Source of the DNA: Streptomyces diastatochromogenes
GTDB lineage: Bacteria > Actinomycetota > Actinomycetes > Streptomycetales > Streptomycetaceae
NCBI GenBank assembly: GCA_026913215.1
Contig: JAPTYK010000001.1
Coordinates: forward strand, 1,860,001-1,924,000
DNA length: 64,000 bases
Direction: 5' to 3'
In this document: positions 1 to 13,656 of the stretch, piece after piece
How the letters are laid out: each line of letters starts with the position of its first letter
How positions within the stretch are numbered: the first letter of the stretch is position 1
Made by a program: the position numbers and the translations under genes
The notes under the pieces: generated by a model
What the model was told of the DNA's origin: nothing
Database searches by the model: none
Seen by the model: the letters and a program-made list of their open reading frames with translations, nothing else

Positions 1-566
1 CAGGCCCAGGAGCCAGGCGGCGCGGCGGAAGGAGTGGTGGGCGTTGGCGCCGACGACGACCCTCACGTCCGGGTGGCGCTCCCGGGCGAGGAGCAGGGCG
101 AGCTGGTTGGACTCGGTGCCGCCGGTGGTGACGAGCGCGTCGGGGCGGTCGGCGCCGGGGAAGACCTCGGCGGCGAGGGCCGCCGTCACCCCGGCCTCCA
201 GGGCGGAGGCCGCCGGTGCCTGGTCCCAGGAGTCCATCGACGGGTTCAGCGCGGAGGCGGCCAGGTCGGCGGCGGCGGCGAGCGCGAGGGGCGGGGTGTG
301 GAGGTGGGCGGCGCACCGGGGTGGGCGGGTCGGCCGCCCCTCCGCGAGGGCCCTCGCGAGGGTCCTCAGCGCCTCGTCCGGCCCGGTACCGGTCTCGGGC
401 AGTACGGCTCCGAGGGCCCTGATCCTCCGGGCCACGGCCTCCGGTCCCCGGCGGGCAGCGGCCCGCCCCTCGCCTGCGCCCCTTCCCGGAGGGCGTCCAG
501 AGTGATCCCGAGCAGACGGCTCAGGGCCGTGGGGTCGGCGGCGAGGGGCGGGGGTGCGGCACGCAT
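1..566 (-). CDS. PLP-dependent decarboxylase, N-terminal part (runs off left edge, one frameshift)
   Basis: This is the N-terminal part of a fold-type I pyridoxal-phosphate decarboxylase of the aromatic/acidic amino-acid decarboxylase group. The start is ATG at 564-566 (MRAAPPPLAADPT...). The family is recognised from the segment ALNPSMDSWDQAPAAS followed by ALVTTGGTESNQLALLLAR and VVVGANAHHSF, which are the conserved small-domain and cofactor-entry motifs. The C-terminal part with the PLP lysine lies beyond position 1. Reading moves to another frame near 450-475, inside a G/C run, and then stays open to the edge. The substrate cannot be assigned; glutamate, 2,4-diaminobutyrate and aromatic amino acids are all possible. 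The gene lies downstream of the multicopper oxidase on the same strand. Confidence 0.75.
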
Positions 567-656
567 GGACGACAGGGTGCCGGGGCCCGGGGCCCTGTCC
601 GGGGAGTGCAGGGATGTGACCCGAACGGGGGACGGGGAGTGTGTCCGGCGGTGGCG

Positions 657-2269
657 CTACGTCACCTGGAGGTTGGCCATCATGCCCATGTCCTCGTGTT
701 CCGCGTTGTGGCAGTGGAAGAGGTAGCGGCCCCGGTAGCCCTCCCAGCGGGTGATGATCTCGGCGGACTCTCCGGGACGGAGGGAGATCGTGTCCTTGAG
801 GCCCCCGTCGTGCGGGAGGGGGTCCTTGGTGCCGCGGGAGAGGATGCGGAAGCCGGTGAGGTGGAGGTGGACGGGGTGGTGGACGTCGGCGACGAGGCGC
901 CAGATCTCGACGTCGCCGAGGCGGACGGTCACGTCGGAGCGGGCCGGGTCGAAGGGCTTTCCGCCGATGAGCCAGCCGTGCGTGCTGTCCTCGCCCATGC
1001 GTCCGGCGCGGAAGGAGAAGTCGCGGACGCGGACGGCGTCGGAGCGCTGCCAGTTCGGGAGGTCGGCCGAGAGGCGGGTGGGGACGCGGCTGTCGTCGGT
1101 GGCCTTGCGGGCGACGCGGAAGGCCATCACGTCGCGCGTGCGCCCGGAGCCCACGCGGTTGACGAGCTTGACGAGGGTGCCGACGGGGAAGCGGGAGAAG
1201 TCGACGACGAGGTCGTAGCGTTCGGCCGGGGCGACGGGCAGGGCCGAGAGCTTCGCCGGTGCCGTCAGCAGGCCCTGGTCGGCGCCGATCTGGACGAAGT
1301 CGACCGTGCGTCCGTCGCCGTCGGTGAACTCCAGCTCGTAGTGGCGGGCGTTCGACGCGTTCAGGAGGCGCAGCCGGTAGCGGGCCGCGTCGACCTCGTG
1401 GACGGGCCAGGGGGCGCCGTTGACGAGGACGACGTCGCCGAGGACGCCGGCGAGGTAGGGCTCGCGGACGCCGGGGCGCTCGCGCAGGGTGGGGTCGAGG
1501 GAGGGGTAGTCGAGGCTGCCGTCGGCGGCGAAGGCCCGGTCCGTGATCATGAGGGGCAGTTCGCGCGGCCCGGCGGGCAGGCCGAGGGCGTCCTCGGCGT
1601 CGTCGCGCACGATGTGCAGGCCGGCCAGACCCCGCCAGATCGCCGGGGCGGTGAAGTCCATGCGGTGGTCGTGGTACCAGAGCAGCGTCGGCCGCTGTTC
1701 GAGCGGGAAGGTGTAGTCCCTGGTCAGGTCGGTCGTCACCGCCTGGGGTCGTGCATGCCGCCGTGCCCCGAGCCGTGGCCGCCACCGTGGCCGCCGCCGT
1801 GGCCGCCCTGCTGGGCGCTCCAGCCCGCGGGCAGCACCAGGTCCGTCGGGTAGCCGTCCGAGGCCGCCGGGGTGCGTCCGCCGTGGAGGTGCACGACGGT
1901 CGGGACGGGCAGTTCGTTGCGGTGGGAGACGGTGACCGGGCGGCCGCGGCGCGATTCGATCGTGGGGCCGGGGAAGGTGCCCCCGTACGTCCACAGCTTC
2001 GTCCTGACGCCGGGCAGGATCTCGGCGGTCGCCTCGCGCTGGACGATCTCGTAGCGGTCCGTGCGGCCGGAGGTGGAGACCGGCTTCAGGACGGTGGGGA
2101 GCGGCAGCGGCACCTGGAACGGCGGCGGCAGCGGTACGGCGCTGCGGAGTTCGGCTCCGGTGGCGGCGGGGCTGCGGGAGAGCACGGCGCCGACGGTGAG
2201 GCCGGTGGCCGCCATCGCTCCCAGCGCGCCGCCGATGCCGAGGACCCGGCGCCTCGTCGGCTCAGGCAT
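657..2269 (-). CDS. Secreted multicopper oxidase (one frameshift)
   Basis: A multicopper oxidase (laccase, CotA or bilirubin-oxidase-like) that would oxidise phenolic or metal substrates and reduce O2 to water outside the membrane. The N-terminus has a twin-arginine-like signal (TRRRVLGIGG, residues 5-14). All four copper-ligand clusters are visible: HLHG (residues 127-130), WYHDHRM, HPVHLHLTGF and the C-terminal HCHNAEHEDMGMM with its axial Met. A Gly/His-rich insert of four GGHG-like units (about residues 153-170) precedes the second cluster. The frame changes at about 1740-1750, just after GMHDP, and continues as QAVTTDLTRDYTF. The ATG overlaps the stop of the upstream membrane-protein gene by 8 nt, so the two are probably translated together. 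Confidence 0.88.
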
Positions 2270-2645
2270 CGACGAGCTCCTTCTCCTTGGGCTCCAGCGG
2301 CCGCAGCCAGGCCGCGGCGAACAGCAGGACGACGGAGGCGATGGTGAACACGCCCAGCGGGATGTGCAGCCACAGCAGTCCGGCCAGTCCCGCGGTGTAC
2401 TGCGTCATCTCGGCGGCCACGAGCGCCAAGGTGACATAGAACGGCCAGGAGCGGCGCAGCCGTACCCAGACGACGATCGCGACGACGAGCTGGACGAGGG
2501 CGAGCGTGGCGACGGCGTTGGCGCCCGCCGCGTGCATGCTCAGACCGTCGAAGTCGCCGCTCAGATAGACGCCGGCGAAGACCGGCTGGCCGAGGACCGC
2601 CAGCACGTGCACGGTGACGATGCCTCGCCACACACCTCTCAACAT
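2262..2645 (-). CDS. Four-TM membrane protein coupled to the multicopper oxidase
   Basis: A 127-residue integral membrane protein with four predicted helices (about residues 8-28, 43-62, 68-88 and 92-114). His residues occur at 13, 38 and 94, and the C-terminus is charged (EPKEKELVDA). ATG at 2643-2645 is preceded by GGGGGAGAG at a good distance, so I prefer it to longer in-frame extensions. The stop overlaps the multicopper oxidase start (ATGCCTGA). The family is not recognised with certainty; it resembles small cytochrome b561/DUF420-like proteins. The overlap suggests a role with the oxidase, for example electron or copper handling, but that is inference. Confidence 0.7.
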   Translation of the reverse strand: MLRGVWRGIVTVHVLAVLGQPVFAGVYLSGDFDGLSMHAAGANAVATLALVQLVVAIVVWVRLRRSWPFYVTLALVAAEMTQYTAGLAGLLWLHIPLGVFTIASVVLLFAAAWLRPLEPKEKELVDA

Positions 2646-2751
2646 GGCGCGCTCTCCCCCTGGTTGTCGGCGCGGAACGCTCATGACGCTATGCCCGGCG
2701 GCGATAATCTGTCCAAGATCGATATCGCTATGGGGCCATGCCCCTGGGGGC
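2646..2751. promoter_or_regulatory. Divergent promoter region between membrane protein/MCO pair and LysR gene
   Basis: A 106-bp intergenic region between divergent genes, the arrangement in which LysR proteins usually bind. It is AT-richer than its surroundings at 2703-2730 and contains the perfect 8-bp palindrome CGATATCG at 2720-2727. The assignment as operator is inferred from position. Confidence 0.4.
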
Positions 2752-3636
2752 ATGATGGATCTCCACGCGCTCGGGCAATTCGTCGTCGTGGCCCGCCTTG
2801 AGCACCTCAGCCGGGCGGCCGAGGAACTCCACGTTGCCCAGCCGTCCTTGAGCCGCACCATAGCCAGGCTGGAGAGCGAGCTCGGGACTCCGCTGTTCGA
2901 CCGGGTCGGCCGGCTCCGGCTGAACGAGGCGGGAAGGTCTTCCTCCGGTACGTCGAGCGCTCCTCGGGGAGCTCAACGCGGGCGGCGGGCCGTCGCCGCC
3001 CTCACGGACGGGGAGTCCGGCACGGTGCGGCTGGCCTCGGAGACCTTCCTGACCCTGACCGGGCCGCTCGGGGCGTTCAAGCGGGCCCATCCCGCGGTCG
3101 AGGTCGAGCTCCACCAGATGGGCGCCGAGGAGATGGCCCGCGCCCTGCGCACCCAGGAGGTGGACCTCTGCGTCGCCTCGCAGCCGTGTCCGCCCGAGGG
3201 CCTGGGGGCGGTGCCGCTGCTCGACGAGGAGGTGTGGTGGTCGCGCCGCTCGACCACCCGCTGGCGGGCCGCGCCTCGGTGACCGTCGGCGAGCTCGCCG
3301 GGGAGCCCTTCGTCACCACCCGCCGGGGGCACTGGCAGCGCCGGCTCCTCGACCGGCTCTTCGCGGGGACGGCCTCGCTCCCCGCGGGTCGTCTGCGAGG
3401 GCGACGAGCCCAGCGCGACCGCGATCCTGGTCGCCGCCGGGCTCGGCATCGGCCTCATCCCGGACATGGCCCGGCGCAGCGCCACCCGCGCCCCCGTGGC
3501 GTGGATCTCCGTCGACAGCCCGGACTGCCGGCGCGTCCTCACCCTGCTCCGGCACACCGACAGTCCGCCCACGGGCGCCGCGCGCCTGATGCACGCGGCG
3601 CTCACGGGCTGGGACTGGACCTCAGGCCCGGTCTGA
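2752..3636 (+). CDS. LysR-family transcriptional regulator (several frameshifts)
   Basis: LysR-type regulator. The N-terminal winged helix-turn-helix is clear: MMDLHALGQFVVVARLEHLS, then AEELHVAQPSLSRTIARLE and GTPLFDRVGRLRLNEAG. The effector domain follows with LTDGESGTVRLASETFLTLTG, VDLCVASQPCP, an APLDHPLAG stretch and the C-terminal ATAILVAAGLGIGLIPDMAR. Frame changes occur near 2935-2975, 3240 and 3390, at G/C runs, so no single frame carries the whole protein. Length (about 294 codons) is normal for the family. It is divergent from the oxidase pair, which is its most likely target. Its stop overlaps the pepN stop tail-to-tail by 15 nt. Confidence 0.8.
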
Positions 3637-6119
3637 GTCCCGGCTCCGGACGCGCAGGGCGCGGCGCAGGTCGTCCAGCTGGTCGACGAGCTTGCGGTGG
3701 AGGGCCGGGATCATCCGGTCGTCCGCGAGGTGGCGGTCGCCCAGGGCCAGGGAGTCGGCGTCGATCGCGTACGCGGGGAAGGCGTAGCGGCCGGCGGCCT
3801 CGGCCATGGCGGGGCCCCGGCGGTCGCCGAGCGCGACGGCGGCCTCGTAGAAGCGCGGCACGTACTCCCCTACGAGCGCGGCCTGTTCGGGCTGCCAGAA
3901 GCCCTGGGCGGTGGCGGTGAAGAGGTAGTTGAGAGGTCGTCGGAGTCGAAGAGCGCCGCCCAGGCGGCGGCCTTCGCCTCGGGGTCGGGGAGGGCGGCGC
4001 GGCAGCGGGCCGCGCCCTCCTGGCCGGTGGCGCTCGGGTCCCGCTCCAGTTCGGCGGCGATCACGGTCTCGTCGGTGGCGCCGAGGACGGCGAGCCGGGC
4101 GAGGATCCGCCAGCGCAGCTCGGGGTCGAGCTCGGGGCCGCCGTGGACGGTGCCCTCGTCGAGCCAGGAGGCGATCTTGTCGGGGGTGGTGGCGCTGTCG
4201 ATGCAGGCGCGGACGGCGGTGAGGCGCAGTCCGGGGCCTCGCCGTCCTCGGTGCGGCGGAGCAGGGCGCGGGCGATCTCGCCGATGGTGGCGAGGGCGGC
4301 GGGGCGCTCCTCCGTCGTGACGTACCGGTCGGCGATCTGGGTGCGGGCGAAGCCCAGGACGCCCTGGACGAGGGCGAGTTCGGTCTCCTCGGGCAGGTGC
4401 GCGAGGGCGGTCTCCAGGTAGTCGGCGGGGGTGAGGGCGCCGTCGCGGACCATGTCGCGCAGCGCGTTCCAGACGACGGCCCGGGTGAGGGCGTCGGGGA
4501 TGCGGGAGAGGCCGCGCAGGGCGGTCTCCTCGGAGACCTCGTCGAAGCGGAGCTTGGTGAGGTGAGGTCGCCCTCGTTGAGGACGACGAGGGCGGGGCGC
4601 GGGCCGGTCAGCTCGACGGGCGCCTCCTGCGGGACGTCGAGCTCGTGGCGCTCGCGGAGGGTGAGGTCGCCGTCGGGCTCCCGGTCGTAGACGCCGACGG
4701 CGATCCGGTGCGGGCGGCTGCCGTCCCGGTCGACGTGCAGCCGCCAGCGGGTGCCCTCGCCTTCGAGGCGGGGGTGAGGGTGTCGACGCCGGTGGTGCGG
4801 AGCCACTGCTCGGCCCAGGCGTGGACGTCGCGGTCGGTGGCGGCGGCGAGGTTGTCGATGAAGTCGGCGAGGGTGGCGTTGCCGAACTTGTGGCGCTTGA
4901 AGTGGATGTTGATGCCGGCGAGGAAGTCCTTCTCGCCGAGCCAGGCGACGAGCTGGCGGAGGGCGGAGGCGCCCTTGGCGTAGGAGATGCCGTCGAAGTT
5001 GAGGAGCGCGGAGGCGGTGTCGGGGACGGCTTCCGGGTCGGGGGCGACGGGGTGGGTGGAGGGGCGCTGGTCCGCCTCGTACCCCCAGGCCTTGCGGGTG
5101 ACGCCGAAGTCGATCCAGGTGTCGGCGAAGAGGTCGGAGCAGGCCTCGTTGACGGTCTGGAAGCCCATGTACTCGGCGAAGGACTCGTTCAGCCAGATGT
5201 CGTCCCACCAGCGGAGGGTGACGAGGTCGCCGAACCACATGTGGGCCATCTCGTGGGCGATGACCATGGCGCGGGTCATCCGCTCGGTGGCGGTGACGGC
5301 GGAGCGGAAGACGAACTCGTCGCGGAAGGTGACGAGTCCGGGGTTCTCCATGGCGCCGGCGTTGAACTCGGGGACGAAGGCCTGGTCGTAGGAGTCGAAG
5401 GGGTACGGCTCGTCGAACTTCTCGTGGTAGCGGTCGTAGCAGGCCTTGGTGACGGCGAGGATCTCGTCGGCGTCGGCGTCCAGGTGGGGGGCGAGGGAGC
5501 GGCGGCAGTGGATGCCGAAGGGCAGGCCGGCGTGCTCGGTGCGGACGCTGTGCCAGGGGCCGGCGGCGACGCAGACGAAGTAGGTGGAGAGCAGCGGGGT
5601 GGGGGCGGCCCGCCAGCTGCCGTCGGGCTGCTGCTCGGTGATGCCGTTGGAGAGGACGGTCCAGCCCTCGGGGGCGGTGACGCCCACCTCGAAGACGGCC
5701 TTCAGGTCGGGCTGGTCGAAGGCGGCGAAGACGCGCTGGACGTCCTCCATGAAGAGCTGGGTGTAGACGTACGACTCGCCGTCGGTGGGGTCCGTGAAGC
5801 GGTGCATGCCCTCGCCGGTGCGGGAGTACCGCATGGTGGCGTCGACGCGGAGGGTGTGCTCGCCCTCGGTGACGGTCAGCGGGAGCCGGTTGCCGTCGAG
5901 GGCGGCGACGTCGAGGGGCTCGCCGTCGAGGAGGGCGGAGTGCAGGGTCTCGGGCTTGAGCTCGACGAAGGTGTCCCCCGCGGCGCGGGCCGTGAAGCGG
6001 ATGAGGGTCTGTGACCCGAAGGTCTCGTCGCCGGTGGTGAGGTCGAGGTCCACGCGGTAGTGGTGGACGTCGAGGAGCTGGGCACGGGTCTGCGCTTCGT
6101 CGCGCGTCAGTACGGACAT
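3622..6119 (-). CDS. pepN: Aminopeptidase N, M1 family (four frameshifts)
   Basis: Zinc-dependent M1 aminopeptidase that removes N-terminal residues from peptides in the cytoplasm. It begins with ATG at 6119 (MSVLTRDEAQTRAQLL). The exopeptidase motif GAMEN is near residue 255 and the zinc motif HEMAH, with WFGDLVT, near residue 287; the downstream NESFAEYMGF supplies the third zinc ligand Glu. The C-terminal ERAP1-like helical domain is present but split by frame changes near 4773, 4563, 4235 and 3933. Pieces such as MVRDGALTPADYLETALAHL and YAFPAYAIDADSLALGDRH show the protein continues to the stop at 3622. About 832 codons, close to known streptomycete PepN. The shifts look like sequence errors. 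Confidence 0.92.
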
Positions 6120-6189
6120 GGGGCCATGCTGCCTGATGGACCTCTCCAGCGGTACAGGGATGTCCGTCGAGGCGCCTCCCGCCCGCCTC

Positions 6190-7173
6190 TTACGCGAGCC
6201 CGGAGCCGTTCAGGTGGGCGAAGGCGGCGGCGATGCGGGGCGGTCGTAGCCGGTCGGTCCGGCGGCGCCGCTGGAGATCAGGGTGTGGAGCAGGATCCGG
6301 GCCTTGGCGGGGTCGAGCGGGCCGGCCGGGATCAGTCCGCGGTGCAGCAGGTCGTACTCGGAGCCGGGGCTCCGGTAGGTGTGGGAGAGGGTCGCGCCGC
6401 CGCCCGTGCGGGAGGCCAGGACGACCGGGATGCGCCGGGCGATCTCGGCGAGGGGTTCGACGAGCGGGGCGGGGCGTGTCCGGCGCCGAAGGCGGCGACG
6501 ACGAGGCCCTGGAAGCGGTCGTCGACGGCGTCGAGGAGTTCGCCGCGGTCGCCGAGGGAGAGGGTCACCAGGGCGACGCGCACGGAGGGGTCGAGCTTCA
6601 GCGGGCAGAGCGCGGTGGGGGCGGCGGGGCGGAGCAGGACGCGGGGCTCGCCCTCGACGACGGTGCCGAGCGGTCCGGCGCCGGGCGAGGCGAAGGTGGC
6701 GATCGAGGTGGTGTGGGTCTTGCGGGCGAGGCGGGCGGCGTGGATCTCGTCGGCGAGGACGACGAGGACGCCCAGGTTCCGGCAGGCGGGGTCGGCGGCG
6801 ACGGCGAGCGCGGCGGCGAGGTTGGCGGGCCGTCGGCGCCGGGCAGGTCGGGGCGGCGCATGGCGCCGGTGACGGCGATCGGCTGCTCGGTGGTGCAGAG
6901 CAGGTCGAGGAGGAAGGCGGTCTCCTCCAGGGTGTCGGTGCCCTGGACGACGACCACGCCGGAGCCGCCGGCGACGGCCCCCCGGACCTCGTCGGCGAGG
7001 GCCGCGAGGTCCTCGAAGGAGAGGGTGGAGCTGGGGACGCGGCGGAAGTCCCGCAGGACGACGTCCTCGGGGGCGCCGAGCTCGGCGAGGACCTCCCGGC
7101 CGGTCATGCGGGCGGCGTCACCGCCTCGGGCGGAGATGGTGCCTCCGAGGGTGAAGACCGTGACGCGGGCCAT
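6190..7173 (-). CDS. L-asparaginase (two frameshifts)
   Basis: Asparaginase/glutaminase-fold enzyme that hydrolyses L-asparagine to aspartate and ammonia. The N-terminus [18 protein letters not shown] carries the first catalytic Thr in TLGGTI, and [20 protein letters not shown] carries the second signature (GTDTLEET). ITGAMR-like [10 protein letters not shown] follows. Frames change near 6832 (after PGADGP) and 6476; the C-terminus runs ...[13 protein letters not shown] to HLNGSGLA and TAA at 6190-6192. About 328 codons fits the family. Its start overlaps the stop of the chorismate mutase gene by one base (TGATG), so the two are probably co-translated. No signal peptide is seen, so it is probably cytoplasmic. 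Confidence 0.88.
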
Positions 7174-7496
7174 CAGCGTGCTCCGTCCGCAATCGTCTCG
7201 TGGTGCCGGATGACCTCGGCGATGATGAAGTTGAGGAGTTTCTCCGCGAAGGCCGGGTCCAGTTTCGCGCTCTCGGCGAGTTCCCGCAGCCGGGCGATCT
7301 GGCGGGCCTCGCGGGCGGGGTCGGCGGGCGGGAGCTGGTGCTCGGCCTTGAGGACACCGACCTGCTGGGTGCACTTGAAGCGCTCGGCGAGCATGTGCAC
7401 GACCGCGGCGTCGATGTTGTCGATGCTTTCGCGCAGCCGGGTCAGCTCGGCGATGACCTTCGGGTCGATGGCACTGGTGTCGCTGGTGTCGCTCAT
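7173..7496 (-). CDS. Chorismate mutase, AroQ class
   Basis: A 107-residue all-helical chorismate mutase that would convert chorismate to prephenate for Phe/Tyr synthesis. The AroQ pattern is plain: IAELTRLRESIDNIDAAVVHML with the N-terminal active-site Arg, then AERFKCTQQVGVLKAEHQLPPADPARE with the Lys, and a C-terminal helix FAEKLLNFIIAEVIRHHE. The length equals other monofunctional actinobacterial AroQ proteins. The ATG at 7494-7496 fits the domain start. It is followed directly by the asparaginase gene (TGATG overlap) and preceded by the AraC-type gene on the same strand. Confidence 0.9.
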   Translation of the reverse strand: MSDTSDTSAIDPKVIAELTRLRESIDNIDAAVVHMLAERFKCTQQVGVLKAEHQLPPADPAREARQIARLRELAESAKLDPAFAEKLLNFIIAEVIRHHETIADGAR

Positions 7497-7507
7497 GATC
7501 TGCGAGC

Positions 7508-8387
7508 TTAGACGGATCTGGGCGGGATCGTGGGCGGGTGTTCGGGATCCGGAACGGCGTTGCTCCAGCCCCGTGCACGGACCGTCCCTGCTGCTCGCGG
7601 AAGCGGATGGGCGCGGTGCCGACCCGGCGGGTGAAGAGCCGGGAGAAGTAGGCGGGTCGTCGTAGCCGACGCGGCGGGCGACGGAGGCGACGGGCAGCTC
7701 GGTGGCGGCGAGGAGCTCCTTGGCGCGGCCGAGGCGGACGGTGAGCAGGTAGTCCTGGGGCTGCACCCGGCGGCGCGGCGGACGGCGGTGCGCAGCTCGG
7801 CGGGGGTCATGCCGTGCCGGGTGGCGTGGTCGGCGACGGAGAGCGGCTGGAAGGCGTCGCGGGCGAGGGCGGCGAGCACGGGGTCGCCCTCGGCGTTGGT
7901 GTCGGCGCGGGCCCGGCGCAGGGCGACGAGGAGTTCGTGGACGGCGGCGCCGGTCTCGACCTCCAGGAGGGGTTGCCGGGGCGGGCGGCGCGGGCGATGC
8001 GGCTGATGGCGGCGCGGGCGGGGGCGGCGTCGGAGAGGGGACGACGGGCCGGTCGGGCTCGATGTAGCCGAGTTCGGTGTAGGTGGCGGTGGCGGGTCCG
8101 GTGAAGTCGACGAAGGCCTCGTCCCAGCCGGTGCCGGGGTCGGCGGCGTAGTGGTGGGGGTGCCGGGGTGAGCCAGAGCAGGGCGGGGGCGGTGACGGTG
8201 GTGCGGCGCCCGTCGGCGCCCGGTACCAGCCGCTGCCGGCGGAGACGACGACGGCGACGTGGTGGTCGAGGGTGCGCGGGCCGACCGTGGGCAGGGTGCC
8301 GTGCTGGAGTCCGACGCCGAGGCAGACGAGGCCGAGGCGGTGGTGGACGGGGCTGGGCGTGAAGTAGCGCATCCAGGTGTGGTACAT
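7508..8387 (-). CDS. AraC-family transcriptional regulator (several frameshifts)
   Basis: AraC/XylS regulator. The N-terminal sensor part begins MYHTWMRYFTPSPVHHRLGL and includes DEAFVDFTGPATATYTELGYI. The C-terminal DNA-binding domain is recognisable in pieces: ADHATRHGMTPAELRTAVRR, QDYLLTVRLGRAKELLAATE, LPVASVARRVGYDDP, then YFSRLFTRRVGTAPIRFREQ. These lie in three frames, with shifts near 8040, 7970, 7770 and 7655. The exact C-terminus is uncertain; I take the stop at 7508. The gene is divergent from the GH35 beta-galactosidase with an 82-bp gap, so it probably controls that gene in response to a sugar. Confidence 0.75.
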
Positions 8388-8469
8388 GCCGCGGGGCCTT
8401 CCGTAACGTCCAAACTGCGACGATCTTTGTCCATGGACCGCGCCGCCGCCAGAGGGCCAGGGTGAGGTC
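8388..8469. promoter_or_regulatory. Divergent promoter region, AraC / beta-galactosidase
   Basis: An 82-bp gap between two divergent genes. A purine-rich ribosome site (AGGGTGAGGTC) lies just before the ATG at 8470. The block at 8400-8435, with AACGTCCAAACTGCGACG, is less GC-rich than its flanks and is the likely promoter/operator. No clear direct-repeat AraC site was found by eye. Confidence 0.35.
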
Positions 8470-10230
8470 ATGAGCACGTTCGCTGTGGGTGACTTCGCTG
8501 TCGGTGACGAGGACTTTCTGCTCGACGGGCGGCCGGTGCGGCTGCTCTCGGGGGCGCTGCACTACTTCCGGGTGCACGAGGGGCACTGGGAGCACCGGCT
8601 CGGGATGCTGCGCGCGATGGGCCTCGACTGCGTCGAGACGTACGTCCCGTGGAACCTGCACGAGCCGGAGCCCGGCCGGTACGCGGACCCGGAGGCGCTC
8701 GGGAGGTTCCTGGACGCGGTGGGGCGGGCCGGGATGCGGGCGATCGTGCGCCCGGGTCCGTACATCTGCGCCGAGTGGGAGAACGGCGGGCTTCCGCACT
8801 GGCTGACCGGTCCGCTGGGACGGCGGGTGCGGAGCCTCGACCCGGAGTTCCTGGCGCCGGTGGAGGCCTGGTTCCGGCGGCTGCTCCCGCAGGTGGTGGA
8901 GCGGCAGGTGGACCGGGGCGGGCCGGTGGTCCTGGTGCAGGTGGAGAACGAGTACGGGAGCTACGGGAGCGACCGCGGCTATCTGGAGTGGGTGGCGGAG
9001 CTGCTGCGGAGCTGCGGGGTGAGCGTGCCGCTGTTCACCTCGGACGGGCCCGAGGACCACATGCTGACGGGCGGTTCGGTGCCGGGGGTGCTCGCGACGG
9101 CGAACTTCGGCTCGGGGGCCCGGGAGGGCTTCGCGACGCTGCGGCGGCACCGGCCGTCGGGGCCGCTGATGTGCATGGAGTTCTGGTGCGGCTGGTTCGA
9201 CCACTGGGGCACGGAGCACTCCGCGCGGGACGCGGCGGACGCGGCGGCGGCGCTGCGGGAGGTCCTGGAGTGCGGGGCCTCGGTCAATGTGTACATGGCG
9301 CACGGCGGGTCGAACTTCGGCGGCTGGGCGGGGGCGAACCGGGACGGTGAGCTGCACGACGGTCCGCTGCGGCCGACGGTGACCTCGTACGACTACGACG
9401 CGCCGGTCGACGAGGCGGGGCGGCCGACGGAGAAGTTCCGGGCCTTCCGCGAGGTGCTCGCGGAGTACGCGGCAGGGCCGCTGCCGGAGGTGCCGGAGCC
9501 GCCGGCCCGGCTCGCGGCGCCGGTGTCCCGCGCGCTCGACGGCTGGGCGCCGCTGGACGCGGTCCTGGAGGTGCTCGGCGGCGAGGAGACGGTGACGCCG
9601 GTGCCGCCGACCTTCGAGGAGCTCGGCGTGGACCGGGGTCTGGTCCGCTACCGGGTGGCGGTGCCGGGCCCCCGGCAGCCGTACCCGCTGGGCGTGACGG
9701 GGCTGCGGGACCGGGCGGTGGTGTACGTCGACGGGCTGCGGGCGGGGGTGCTCGACGAGGAGGACCACGTCCTTCCCGAGCCGGTGGCGGGTCCGGCGCT
9801 CGTGGACCTGTGGGTGGAGTCGCTGGGCCGGGTCAACTACGGGCCGCTGCTCGCGGAGCCGAAGGGGATCACCGGCGGCGTGCGGCACGAGCGGCAGTAT
9901 CTGCACGGGGTACGGGCCCGGGGCCTGCGCCTGGACGCCTTCGAACCGGCGGCGGTAGGCAAGGTGCCCTTCGGGCCGGTCTCCGACGGTCCGGGGCTCT
10001 GCCGGGGGACGCTCGACGTGACCGGGGCGGGCGACGCGTGGCTGCGGCTGCCGGGCTCGACCCGGGGCTTCGTGTGGGTGAACGGCTTCTGCCTGGGCCG
10101 CTACTGGTCGGCGGGCCCGCAGGAGGCGCTGTTCGTGCCGGGCCCGGTGCTGCGGGAGGGCGCGAACGAGGTGTGGGTCCTGGAGCTGGAGGGCGGGGCG
10201 CCGTCCTCGGTGGAGCTGGACGTCCTCTGA
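8470..10230 (+). CDS. Beta-galactosidase, glycoside hydrolase family 35
   Basis: An intact 586-residue GH35 enzyme that releases terminal beta-D-galactose. The family fingerprint begins at FLLDGRPVRLLSGALHYFRV (about residues 17-36) and includes VETYVPWNLHEPEPG, VRPGPYICAEWENGG, and VLVQVENEYGSYG with the acid/base Glu at about residue 161. The nucleophile Glu is near residue 237 in MCMEFWCGWFDHWG. C-terminal jelly-roll segments (VYVDGLRAG, GFVWVNGFCLGRYW) complete the usual architecture. There is no signal peptide, so it is probably cytoplasmic and acts on imported oligosaccharides. ATG at 8470 follows AGGGTGAGG. It is followed by a strong hairpin terminator. Confidence 0.95.
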   Translation: MSTFAVGDFAVGDEDFLLDGRPVRLLSGALHYFRVHEGHWEHRLGMLRAMGLDCVETYVPWNLHEPEPGRYADPEALGRFLDAVGRAGMRAIVRPGPYICAEWENGGLPHWLTGPLGRRVRSLDPEFLAPVEAWFRRLLPQVVERQVDRGGPVVLVQVENEYGSYGSDRGYLEWVAELLRSCGVSVPLFTSDGPEDHMLTGGSVPGVLATANFGSGAREGFATLRRHRPSGPLMCMEFWCGWFDHWGTEHSARDAADAAAALREVLECGASVNVYMAHGGSNFGGWAGANRDGELHDGPLRPTVTSYDYDAPVDEAGRPTEKFRAFREVLAEYAAGPLPEVPEPPARLAAPVSRALDGWAPLDAVLEVLGGEETVTPVPPTFEELGVDRGLVRYRVAVPGPRQPYPLGVTGLRDRAVVYVDGLRAGVLDEEDHVLPEPVAGPALVDLWVESLGRVNYGPLLAEPKGITGGVRHERQYLHGVRARGLRLDAFEPAAVGKVPFGPVSDGPGLCRGTLDVTGAGDAWLRLPGSTRGFVWVNGFCLGRYWSAGPQEALFVPGPVLREGANEVWVLELEGGAPSSVELDVL

Positions 10231-10238
10231 ACGGGGAA

Positions 10239-10269
10239 GGTGCCCCGGAGCCGGCCGCTCCGGGGCACC
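10239..10269. terminator. Bidirectional hairpin between GH35 gene and trypsin gene
   Basis: A perfect 13-bp inverted repeat (GGTGCCCCGGAGC / GCTCCGGGGCACC) with a 5-nt loop lies between two convergent genes, just past both stop codons. There is no long T tract, which is common for streptomycete terminators. Confidence 0.8.
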
Positions 10270-10286
10270 CGTTCACGCGCCGTCCG

Positions 10287-13644
<3,358 letters not shown>

Positions 13645-13656
13645 CCCGGTGGAGGG

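Noticed and set aside
1751..2347. Plus-strand frame opposite the multicopper oxidase
   Set aside because: Shadow of the His/Gly-rich coding region; the minus-strand frame has complete copper motifs.
2720..2727. CGATATCG as a firm LysR operator
   Set aside because: LysR sites usually follow T-n11-A. This 8-bp palindrome is short and may be chance, so it is only mentioned within the divergent promoter region.
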